The position numbers and the translations under genes are program-made. A stretch of 41,903 nt of DNA from JBMONI01 sp049324575. GTDB taxonomy: Bacteria; Omnitrophota; Omnitrophia; Omnitrophales; Aquincolibacteriaceae. Below are positions 7,578 to 14,850 of this stretch, piece by piece. Location: the NCBI GenBank assembly GCA_049324575.1, contig JBMONI010000027.1, positions 1 to 41,903 on the forward strand. The letters are read 5' to 3'. The notes below the pieces were generated by a model. The model was not told the origin of the DNA. It worked only from the letters and a program-made list of their open reading frames with translations, and searched no databases. Each line of letters starts with the position of its first letter. Position 1 is the stretch's first letter.

Positions 7578-8861
7578 ATGCAAGTTCTGAATTGGGACCG
7601 ACAAACACAAAAAAAGATCCAGCGGGATTATCGGAATACGTTCGATAAAACCGTTTTCAAGAAGGTCAACCGCATTCTTTCCGAAGTGCGTCAACGGGGG
7701 GATCTTGCGATCCGCCGTTATACCCGCGAGTTCGACGGGATCGACCTTCCTCTGAAACGTATCCGGGTCGATCAGGGAGATATCAATCGCGCCTTTGAGA
7801 AGATCGATTTCGAATTTGTCCCCTTGCTCAAACAGATCACTGCCAACGTCAAAGAATATTATGAAAAAGAGCTGAAGGAATCTTATGAGGTCAGGGGGGC
7901 CGACGGGGTGGTGCTTGCGAAAAGATACCAACCGCTCGACCGGGTCGGGATTTATGTCCCCGGAGGGACGGCGCCGCTTGTATCGACCGTTTATATGACA
8001 GTCATTCCGGCGAAGGTTGCAGGGGTGAAGCAGATCGCGATTGCGACCCCGCCGAGCCGGGATACGGGGGATATCGATCCCCATATCCTTGCGGTGGCCA
8101 GCCTGCTCGGTGTTGAAGAGATCTACCGGATTGGCGGAGCCCAGGCGATCGGGGCGTTGGCGTTCGGGACTCATACCGTTCCCAAGGTCGACAAGATCGC
8201 GGGGCCCGGGAATCCCTATGTGACGGAAGCCAAGCGCCAGGTCTATGGGTTTTGCGACATCGATATGGTGGCCGGCCCGAGCGAGGTCGCTATCATCGCC
8301 GATGCGACCTCGGATGCCGATTATGTGACCTGTGATCTTCTGGCCCAGGCCGAACATTTTGGCGGCATTCCCTATCTGATCACGAATTCGAAAAAACTCG
8401 TCGAGACCATCCGCAAGCGGGTCGATGCCGGGTTTATTATCCAGGTGAAATCGATCTCGGAAGCCTTCGAGGTCTCCAACGAGATCGCTCCCGAGCATCT
8501 CGAGGTCTTGGTCGAAACGCCGGAGAAATGGCTGAAGTATGTGAAACATGCCGGAGCGGTCTTTCTGGGGCCTTATTCACCGGCCGTGGTGGGGGATTAT
8601 ATCGCAGGGCCGAGCCATGTTTTGCCGACGGGCGGGACGGCCCGGTATTTTTCGGCTTTGAGCGCTATGTCGTTTGTCAAAAGTTCGCAGATCATTCACT
8701 TTACCAAGGAGGCGTTGCAGAGATCACGGACGCATGTCCAGAAATTGACGGAGATGGAAGGCTTGGTCCTGCACCGCATTTCCATGGAATCGCGTTTTGT
8801 CGAAAAACGGGCCCAGGAGCCGGAGTCAGGAACGGCCCAGGCCTCGGCATCAAGGAGCTGA
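7578..8861 (+). CDS. hisD: histidinol dehydrogenase
   Basis: Catalyses the last two steps of histidine synthesis, L-histidinol to L-histidine with 2 NAD+. The 427 residues match the family. Recognisable blocks are the NAD-binding YVPGGTAPLVSTVYMTVIPA stretch around residue 128, GPGNPYVTEAKR, DMVAGPSEVAIIAD, the zinc/active-site LLAQAEHFGG, and the conserved NEIAPEHLE. A C-terminal Ala/Ser/Glu-rich tail of ~15 residues (EPESGTAQASASRS) extends beyond the usual end. It opens a histidine operon whose gene order is hisD-hisB-hisH-hisA-membrane protein-hisF. hisG, hisC, hisI and hisE are not in the window. Confidence 0.97.
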   Translation: MQVLNWDRQTQKKIQRDYRNTFDKTVFKKVNRILSEVRQRGDLAIRRYTREFDGIDLPLKRIRVDQGDINRAFEKIDFEFVPLLKQITANVKEYYEKELKESYEVRGADGVVLAKRYQPLDRVGIYVPGGTAPLVSTVYMTVIPAKVAGVKQIAIATPPSRDTGDIDPHILAVASLLGVEEIYRIGGAQAIGALAFGTHTVPKVDKIAGPGNPYVTEAKRQVYGFCDIDMVAGPSEVAIIADATSDADYVTCDLLAQAEHFGGIPYLITNSKKLVETIRKRVDAGFIIQVKSISEAFEVSNEIAPEHLEVLVETPEKWLKYVKHAGAVFLGPYSPAVVGDYIAGPSHVLPTGGTARYFSALSAMSFVKSSQIIHFTKEALQRSRTHVQKLTEMEGLVLHRISMESRFVEKRAQEPESGTAQASASRS

Positions 8862-8865
8862 TACG

Positions 8866-9468
8866 ATGGCGGTTAAAAAGAGAATCGCAACGATCATGAG
8901 AAAAACGTTGGAAACCCGGATCCGGATTACGCTTCGGATCGGAGGGCGGGGGCGGTCTTCGATCTCAACCGGGATCCCGTTCCTGGATCACATGCTTACG
9001 CTTTTGTCCAAACACAGCCTGATGGACCTTCAGATCAAAGCGCAGGGGGATCTCGATATCGATATTCATCACACGAACGAGGATACCGGGATCGTTCTCG
9101 GCCAGGTTTTTGCAAAAGCGTTGGGGGACAAGAAGGGGATCCGCCGGTATGGTTTTTTTTCGGCGCCGATGGATGAAGTGCTTGCGACCGTTGCGCTTGA
9201 TATTTCAGGCCGTCCGGCGCTTCACATCCGCCGGGCGAAAGGGGTCAAGTTCTCCCGCTTGGAAAACTATTCGTTCCATGATGCCACGGAATTTCTCCGC
9301 GCATTCTGTCAACATGCCGGGATCACGCTCCATGTCGAGATCCTGAGCGGACATGACTCCCACCATATCATCGAAGGGGTCTTTAAGGCCCTGGCCAAGG
9401 CGCTTGATCTGGCGACCCAGATCGATCCCCGGGTCCGCAGCATTCCCTCGACGAAGGGCGCATTATAA
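8866..9468 (+). CDS. hisB: imidazoleglycerol-phosphate dehydratase (monofunctional)
   Basis: Dehydrates imidazole glycerol phosphate to imidazole acetol phosphate in histidine synthesis. The start at 8866 has a good Shine-Dalgarno (AAGGAGC, 8852-8858); longer frames run back into hisD and lack one. The 200-residue product has the manganese-binding repeats DIHHTNEDTGI and SHHIIEGVFKALA, plus GIPFLDHML and HDATEFLRAF. There is no phosphatase domain, so histidinol phosphatase must be separate. The N-terminus carries the usual ETRIRITLRIGG strand. The stop codon is embedded in an A/T-rich run (TTATAAAATAGAAT) that could serve as a weak promoter for hisH. Confidence 0.96.
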   Translation: MAVKKRIATIMRKTLETRIRITLRIGGRGRSSISTGIPFLDHMLTLLSKHSLMDLQIKAQGDLDIDIHHTNEDTGIVLGQVFAKALGDKKGIRRYGFFSAPMDEVLATVALDISGRPALHIRRAKGVKFSRLENYSFHDATEFLRAFCQHAGITLHVEILSGHDSHHIIEGVFKALAKALDLATQIDPRVRSIPSTKGAL

Positions 9469-9486
9469 AATAGAATAGTGCCCGCT

Positions 9487-9501
9487 CGGGGCTTGGCCCC
9501 G
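9487..9501 (+). promoter_or_regulatory. GC-rich hairpin in the hisB-hisH gap
   Basis: CGGGGC (9487-9492) and GCCCCG (9496-9501) form a perfect 6-bp stem with a 3-base loop, 24 bases before the hisH start. No T-run follows, so it is not a classical terminator. It may stabilise or punctuate the his mRNA. The role is unknown. Confidence 0.4.
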
Positions 9502-9524
9502 TGTCGGAGCGAGGATCTATTGCT

Positions 9525-10136
9525 ATGATCGTCATCGTCGACTACGGAATGGGAAATCTCCGGAGTGTATCCAAGGCCCTGGAACATCTGGGCGCCGGGG
9601 TGAAGGTCAGTTCTCTGCCGTCCGATATCGACCGTGCCCGGAAATTGGTCTTGCCGGGGGTGGGTGCGTTCGGGGATGCGGTGAAGGGGCTGCAAGAGCG
9701 CGGCCTTTTTGATGCCGTCCTCGACTATCTGGAGAATCATCGGCCCTTTCTCGGGATCTGTCTCGGCCTTCAGCTCCTTTTTGAGTCCAGCGAAGAAGAT
9801 CCGACGGTGCAGGGGCTGGGGGTCATCCGCGGAACGATCCGAAAGTTCCGTTCACGCTCGGTCAAAATCCCGCACATGGGCTGGAATCAGGTCAACTGGA
9901 TGGACGAGCATCCGCTTTTAGAAGGGATCCCGAACCAAAGCTATTTTTATTTCGTGCATTCCTATTATGCGAGCCCTCACGACTCAGGGCTTGTGGCCGG
10001 GGTCACTGAATACGGGGAAGACCATTTTGCGGCGGTGATCGCGGAAGGGAATCTGCTTGCGACCCAGTTCCACCCGGAAAAGAGCCAGGAGGCTGGGTTG
10101 GTTTTGCTCAAGAATTTCGTCGATTGGAAGGTGTGA
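9525..10136 (+). CDS. hisH: imidazole glycerol phosphate synthase, glutaminase subunit HisH
   Basis: Releases ammonia from glutamine and channels it to HisF, giving IGP and AICAR. The start at 9525 is chosen over a GTG at 9501 because the protein then begins MIVIVDYGMGNLRSV, exactly the family N-terminus, with GGAGCGAGGA upstream. The product has 203 residues. The class I glutamine amidotransferase triad is present: Cys79 in LGICLGLQLLFE, and the C-terminal His and Glu in ATQFHPEKS. GVGAFGDAV supplies the oxyanion region. hisA begins one base after the stop. HisF, its partner, is two genes downstream. Confidence 0.96.
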   Translation: MIVIVDYGMGNLRSVSKALEHLGAGVKVSSLPSDIDRARKLVLPGVGAFGDAVKGLQERGLFDAVLDYLENHRPFLGICLGLQLLFESSEEDPTVQGLGVIRGTIRKFRSRSVKIPHMGWNQVNWMDEHPLLEGIPNQSYFYFVHSYYASPHDSGLVAGVTEYGEDHFAAVIAEGNLLATQFHPEKSQEAGLVLLKNFVDWKV

Positions 10137-10137
10137 A

Positions 10138-10875
10138 ATGATCCTGATTCCGGCGATCGATCTTTATCAGGGGCGGGTCGTGAGGCTTGAGCGAGGGGAT
10201 TACGCTAGGCAAAGCGTTTATTCGGCGGAACCTGGCCAAGTGGCCAGGGAATGGGAAGCACAAGGCGCCGATTGGATCCATGTGGTCGATCTTGAAGGCG
10301 CCCGATCGGGTCGTGTCACTTGTCTGGATGAATTGAAACAGATCCGTGCTTCTGTTCATTGCCGTATCGAGTTTGGGGGCGGCGTGCGCGATTTTGAAAC
10401 CCTCCGGCAATTGGCCGGGACGGGTGTCGACCGCGTGGTCATCGGAACGAAAGCGCTCGATGGAAAATTCCTGGACCGCGCGCTGCATGAGTTTGGAGGC
10501 CGCTTGGCGGTGGGGATCGATATCCGGGACGGCTACGTCCGGACCCAAGGGTGGCTTTCCGATACGCAGCGCACCGTGGACTCCATGCTTGAAGCGCTCG
10601 ATAAACTAGGGGTCAAGACGCTGATCGTGACCGATATCCGTCAGGACGGCATGCTGCAAGGACCGAATTTGGGTCTGATCGAAAACGTGTTAGCGAAAAC
10701 CCAGGCGCAGGTCGTCCTTTCCGGAGGGATCGCCTCCCTGGAGGATATTCGCAAGATCGCCGGGATCCGGGCCCCGCATTTTGAAGGGGCGATTATCGGC
10801 AAGGCGCTTTACGAAAGAAAATTCGAGCTCAAAGAGGCAATCCAAATTGTCAAAGACAAAGGAGCGCGATCATGA
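10138..10875 (+). CDS. hisA: ProFAR isomerase HisA
   Basis: (Beta/alpha)8-barrel enzyme that isomerises ProFAR to PRFAR. The ATG at 10138 gives the canonical N-terminus MILIPAIDLYQGRVVRL with catalytic Asp8. The second catalytic aspartate is Asp166 in VTDIRQDGML. Phosphate-binding loops FGGGVRDFE and LSGGIASLED are intact. At 245 residues the length is normal. Earlier in-frame starts lie inside hisH and are discounted. The stop overlaps the start of the small membrane protein (ATGA), so that gene is translationally coupled to hisA. Confidence 0.96.
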   Translation: MILIPAIDLYQGRVVRLERGDYARQSVYSAEPGQVAREWEAQGADWIHVVDLEGARSGRVTCLDELKQIRASVHCRIEFGGGVRDFETLRQLAGTGVDRVVIGTKALDGKFLDRALHEFGGRLAVGIDIRDGYVRTQGWLSDTQRTVDSMLEALDKLGVKTLIVTDIRQDGMLQGPNLGLIENVLAKTQAQVVLSGGIASLEDIRKIAGIRAPHFEGAIIGKALYERKFELKEAIQIVKDKGARS

Positions 10876-11267
10876 ATGAATGGGTGCAATCGTTCTCGGA
10901 TCTCATTACGACACAACGGGCCTGGTCCTGGTCTTTTATCGGGATTCTGTATGTGGTCCTGACGCAGATCATCCGGGGGTGGCTGCTCCGGCCGATCTGG
11001 AGCAGGGCGCGGGAGATCAAACGGAACTGGTTCCGGGAGTTCCAGGACCTTTATCTCAAGCGCTCGGTTGCGGGCTGGTTTTTCTACCTCGCATCGTTTG
11101 CTTTGGTCATGTTGTTCTGGGTGCAGAAACAGTTACTTCCGTTGGATGGGTTCGATCTCCTGGCGCTTTTGACCGCCGTGGTTCTTTATGTGATCTCCCT
11201 TCTTTCGCATGTCCAGGCCATGGGGGTTGCTGCGGTGGTCATCCTCAAGAAAGCGGAGACAGAATAA
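10872..11267 (+). CDS. small membrane protein of unknown function inside the his operon
   Basis: Not recognised. The 131-residue product has three likely membrane helices: about residues 18-38 (SWSFIGILYVVLTQIIRGWL), 67-87 (VAGWFFYLASFALVMLFW) and 93-122 (FDLLALLTAVVLYVISLLS and beyond). Between the first two lies a basic Arg/Trp/Lys-rich loop, probably cytoplasmic. It overlaps hisA by 4 bases and ends 4 bases before hisF, so it is translated as part of the operon. Nothing in it suggests a histidine enzyme. HisA and HisF are soluble, so a membrane protein tightly coupled between them is unusual. Transport or membrane tethering would be guesses. Confidence 0.8.
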   Translation: MNEWVQSFSDLITTQRAWSWSFIGILYVVLTQIIRGWLLRPIWSRAREIKRNWFREFQDLYLKRSVAGWFFYLASFALVMLFWVQKQLLPLDGFDLLALLTAVVLYVISLLSHVQAMGVAAVVILKKAETE

Positions 11268-11271
11268 GTCC

Positions 11272-12027
11272 ATGCTCGCGAAACGGATCATCCCTTGTCT
11301 GGATGTCCATGAGGGGCGTGTGGTCAAAGGGGTGAATTTTGTGAGATTGCGGGATGCGGGAGATCCGGTCGAATGCGCGCGTGCCTATGACAAGGCGCGC
11401 GCCGATGAACTGGTGTTCCTCGACATCACGGCGTCCCACGAAAAACGCAATATCATGATCCGCGTGGTCGAACAAGTGGCCGAATCGGTCTATATTCCGT
11501 TCACGGTGGGCGGGGGGATCCGTTCACCGGACGATGTCCGGGAGCTTTTGAAAGCCGGATGCGATAAGGTTTCGATCAACACCAGCGCGGTGGAAGATCC
11601 GGACCTGATCAACAAAGCGAGCTCCAAGTTCGGAAGCCAATGTATTGTGCTTGCCATCGATGCGAGGCGGGAAAAAGACGGGTCCTGGCGGGTTTTTACC
11701 CATGGGGGGCGTACGCCGGCCGAATTCGAGGCGGTTGCCTGGGCGCGGGAGGGTGAACGACGCGGTGCCGGGGAGATCCTTTTGACCAGCATGGACCGGG
11801 ACGGTACAAAAATAGGCTACGACGTCGATCTTTTGAAGCGTGTTTCGGAAGCTGTGACGGTCCCGGTGATCGCTTCCGGAGGGGCCGGCACGTTGGAGCA
11901 TTTTTTTGAAGCATTCACAACGGGGAAAGCGGATGCGTGCCTGGCGGCGTCGCTTTTTCATTTTGGAGAGATCCCGATCCCGGAAGTAAAATCTTACCTG
12001 CGGGAAAAAGGAATCTGCATCCGTTAA
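11272..12027 (+). CDS. hisF: imidazole glycerol phosphate synthase, cyclase subunit HisF
   Basis: Condenses PRFAR with ammonia from HisH. The ATG at 11272 gives MLAKRIIPCLDVHEGRVVKG with catalytic Asp11. The second catalytic aspartate is Asp130 (LAIDARR). Phosphate loops VGGGIRS and ASGGAGTLEHF and the motif LLTSMDRDGTK are all present. Length is 251 residues, as expected. A GGAG lies about 15 bases upstream, within the end of the membrane-protein gene. Frames extending to 11209 overlap that gene and are not favoured. Confidence 0.97.
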   Translation: MLAKRIIPCLDVHEGRVVKGVNFVRLRDAGDPVECARAYDKARADELVFLDITASHEKRNIMIRVVEQVAESVYIPFTVGGGIRSPDDVRELLKAGCDKVSINTSAVEDPDLINKASSKFGSQCIVLAIDARREKDGSWRVFTHGGRTPAEFEAVAWAREGERRGAGEILLTSMDRDGTKIGYDVDLLKRVSEAVTVPVIASGGAGTLEHFFEAFTTGKADACLAASLFHFGEIPIPEVKSYLREKGICIR

Positions 12028-12040
12028 AAAGGAGAAGATC

Positions 12041-12991
12041 ATGGCAAAATGTTTGGTGACCGGGGGCGCGGGATTCATCGGCTCTCATGTAGTGGACGGC
12101 CTTGTGGCTGCAGGGCATCAGGTCCGGGTCCTCGATAATTTTTCGACCGGGCTCGAGCGGAATCTTTCGCATCTGAACGGAAAGATCGAGATCTACCGGG
12201 ATGATGTCCGCCACCGCGATGCGGTCCGCCGGGCCGTCGAAGGGTGTGACTACGTATTCCATCTCGCCGCGGTGCGCGCGGTCTACCGTTCGGTGGATGA
12301 TCCCAGCGAAACGAACGATATCAACATCACGGGGACTCTGAATGTGCTCCTGAGTGCGAAAGAAAAAGGAGCCAGGCGCGTAATCTTCACATCGTCTTCT
12401 GCGGTTTATGGGAATTCGAAAAGGTTTCCCACGCGCGAATCCGATCCGCTTGAGCCGGAATCGCCTTATGGCGCGAGCAAGATCATGGGAGAATATTATT
12501 GTCGTCTTTTCCATCAGCTTTACGGGCTTGAGACCGTCGTCCTCCGGTACTTCAATGTTTACGGGCCGCGGCAGAATCCCGAGTCGAAATATTCGATGGT
12601 TGTCCCCATTTTCATCGAATGCCTGCTGAAAGGGACTCCGCCCGAGATCCATTGGGATGGCAAGCAATCCCGGGACTTTCTTTATGTGGATAATGTGGTC
12701 GAGGGGAACCTGAAAGCGATGCGGGCGGTGGGCGTTTCCGGCGAAGCTTTCAATATCGGTACCCAGGAAGAATTTTCGGTTCTGGATATCTATCACACGC
12801 TGGAGAAAGTTTTGGGCCGGCATGTGGAGCCTGTTTACGGACCCCGACGGCCCGGGGATGTGCGACGGACCCTGGCCGATATCGGCAAGGCGAAGAAAAA
12901 ACTTGGTTTCAAGGTGCAGACACGATTCAAGGAAGGACTGGCGAAAACGGCACAGTGGTTCGTCGAGTCGGGGAGCTTTAAAGCGGGATGA
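12041..12991 (+). CDS. NAD-dependent epimerase/dehydratase (UDP-glucose 4-epimerase-like)
   Basis: Extended short-chain dehydrogenase acting on nucleotide sugars. The N-terminal Rossmann motif GGAGFIGSHV, the catalytic Tyr143-x3-Lys147 (SPYGASKIMGE), the SSSAVYG serine strand and the sugar-nucleotide segment RYFNVYGPRQNP are all present in 316 residues. The C-terminal RRPGDVRRTLADIGKAKKKLGF is typical of UDP-glucose/UDP-glucuronate 4-epimerases. The exact substrate cannot be read from sequence. It follows hisF after 13 bases with a strong AAAAAGGAGA site, so it is probably on the same transcript, though the pathway differs. It likely feeds cell-surface polysaccharide synthesis. Confidence 0.9.
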   Translation: MAKCLVTGGAGFIGSHVVDGLVAAGHQVRVLDNFSTGLERNLSHLNGKIEIYRDDVRHRDAVRRAVEGCDYVFHLAAVRAVYRSVDDPSETNDINITGTLNVLLSAKEKGARRVIFTSSSAVYGNSKRFPTRESDPLEPESPYGASKIMGEYYCRLFHQLYGLETVVLRYFNVYGPRQNPESKYSMVVPIFIECLLKGTPPEIHWDGKQSRDFLYVDNVVEGNLKAMRAVGVSGEAFNIGTQEEFSVLDIYHTLEKVLGRHVEPVYGPRRPGDVRRTLADIGKAKKKLGFKVQTRFKEGLAKTAQWFVESGSFKAG

Positions 12992-13028
12992 GGGCACCCC
13001 CTGAATCGAGATCCCGGAAGGAGACTCT

Positions 13029-14780
13029 ATGAGAAAACCGATCAATGAAGGCATCGCGAATGTCCAGAAAAAAGGCAGCCGGATCGTGGCGGAAGGCAAA
13101 CACATGCTTCCCGCTGCTTCGCTGATGATGGCGGCCGGGGTGATCGGCAAGCTCTCCGATCGCTCGAAACCTTTTGTGACCGTGGTCAATTCCTATACGA
13201 CGCAGATCCCAGGGCATGTCCATCTCAACGTGCTCGGGGAGAAGCTTGTTGAGGCGCTCAAAGCGAGGGATTATAACGTCTGGTACGCCAATATCGGAGG
13301 CGCCGTCGATGACGGGATCGCCATGGGGCATTTCGGCATGAAATATTCCCTTCCTTCCCGTGAGCTGATCACCGATCAGATCGAAACGATCGTGGGGGCC
13401 CATCCCTGCGATGCGTGGATCGGGATCGGCAATTGCGACAAGATCGTTCCCGGGATGCTGAATGCGATGGTGCGGCTCAATATCCCGTCCCTCTATGTGA
13501 GCGGCGGGCCTATGCTGGCGGGGAAAAACAAGAGCGATCTGATCACGGTCTTTGAAGGGGTCGGAAAAGAAGCGGCTGGGAAGATCTCCGAGCAAGATCT
13601 CGAAATGACCGCTTCCTTGGCATGCCGCACTTGTGGGAGCTGTGCGGGAATGTTCACGGCCAACTCGATGAATTGCCTTGCGGAGGTGATCGGACTTGCG
13701 ATGTCCGGGAACGGCAGTATCCCGGCCGCGGCCTGGCTTGATCGCGACAAGCAGACCTGGAAGATCAATCCGGACCGCTTAGCGCTGATGGAGCGGGCAG
13801 CGGACGTTATCGGCCGTCTGATCCGTGAAAAAGTGTGTCCTCTTGATATCGTGACGGAAGAGGCGGTCGATAATGCTTTTATTCTGGACATGGCGATGGG
13901 AGGATCGACCAATACGATCCTTCATACGCTGGCGCTTGCTTCGGAGGCTGGCTTGCGCTATTCCCTAAAGCGGATCGATCAGCTTTCGCGTCTGACGCCA
14001 AACCTCTGTAAGGTGTCACCGTCGCGTCCCGATATTCACATGGAAGATGTCCATCGCGTCGGGGGAATCGCGGCGATCCTGAGAGCGGTGGCGAAATACA
14101 CGCAAGCGCCTCTCAAGACCTCGGCCTTAACCTGCGAAGGGAGGCTAGAGGATATGATCTCGAAAGCTCCGGAGCCCGATGGAGAGATCATCCGGGTCGG
14201 TGAGCGTGTTTTCTCGAAGCAAGGCGGACTTGCGATCCTTCACGGGAATATTGCGCCGGAAGGGGCGGTCGTCAAAACGGCCGGTGTCGAACCTGAGATG
14301 ATGCATTTTCTGGGGAAGGCCCGATGCTTCAATAGCCAGGAAGAGGCTCTCGACGCGATCTTGGCGAGACGGGTGAAGGATGGCGACGTCGTTGTGATCC
14401 GCTATGAAGGGCCCAAAGGAGGCCCGGGGATGCAGGAAATGCTTTCGCCGACCTCGGCGATCAAAGGGCTCGGGATCCGGGCGGCTTTGATCACGGATGG
14501 CCGCTTTTCGGGCGGGACCCGCGGGCTTTGTATCGGCCATGTGTCCCCGGAAGCGGCGGCGGGAGGGCCGATCGCGGTGATCAAAAGCGGCGACCGCATC
14601 AAGATTGATACGGAAAAACGCACCTTGGAACTTCTAATCCCCGAAAAAGAACTTCGCGACCGTCTGAAGGCCCTCAAGCCCTTCACTCCCAAAATCCTTG
14701 GAGGGTGGCTCGGGCGCTATACCCAGCATGTCCTCAGCGCCAGCACCGGTGCGGTGATGGACAATTCGCGGCTTCGGTAG
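13029..14780 (+). CDS. ilvD: dihydroxy-acid dehydratase
   Basis: Fe-S dehydratase in valine, isoleucine and pantothenate synthesis, making 2-keto acids from 2,3-dihydroxy acids. The 583-residue protein has the cluster cysteines in GIGNCDKIVPGM and CRTCGSCAGMFTANSMNC, plus MGGSTNTILH, HMEDVHRVGG, the acidic YEGPKGGPGM metal site and the active-site serine region DGRFSGGTRG. The first motif reads NSYTTQIPGHVHL without a cysteine, the arrangement seen in the E. coli-type enzyme rather than the three-cysteine [2Fe-2S] plant/mycobacterial type. A Shine-Dalgarno (AAGGAGA) precedes the ATG. It ends the long plus-strand run and converges on carB. Confidence 0.96.
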   Translation: MRKPINEGIANVQKKGSRIVAEGKHMLPAASLMMAAGVIGKLSDRSKPFVTVVNSYTTQIPGHVHLNVLGEKLVEALKARDYNVWYANIGGAVDDGIAMGHFGMKYSLPSRELITDQIETIVGAHPCDAWIGIGNCDKIVPGMLNAMVRLNIPSLYVSGGPMLAGKNKSDLITVFEGVGKEAAGKISEQDLEMTASLACRTCGSCAGMFTANSMNCLAEVIGLAMSGNGSIPAAAWLDRDKQTWKINPDRLALMERAADVIGRLIREKVCPLDIVTEEAVDNAFILDMAMGGSTNTILHTLALASEAGLRYSLKRIDQLSRLTPNLCKVSPSRPDIHMEDVHRVGGIAAILRAVAKYTQAPLKTSALTCEGRLEDMISKAPEPDGEIIRVGERVFSKQGGLAILHGNIAPEGAVVKTAGVEPEMMHFLGKARCFNSQEEALDAILARRVKDGDVVVIRYEGPKGGPGMQEMLSPTSAIKGLGIRAALITDGRFSGGTRGLCIGHVSPEAAAGGPIAVIKSGDRIKIDTEKRTLELLIPEKELRDRLKALKPFTPKILGGWLGRYTQHVLSASTGAVMDNSRLR

Positions 14781-14850
14781 GCGTCTTCGTTTTACGACCG
14801 GCCCATCGTCCAACGAGAAAGGATAGGTTCGTCAGATCCGGCGGATCTTC

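Noticed and set aside
11915..13189. 424-codon minus-strand frame opposite hisF/epimerase/ilvD
   Set aside because: Spans parts of three well-identified genes on the other strand; no family resemblance.
14781..14850. Terminator between convergent ilvD and carB
   Set aside because: A palindrome AGATCCG-G-CGGATCT is present, but its loop is a single base and no T-run follows on either strand, so it is not called.
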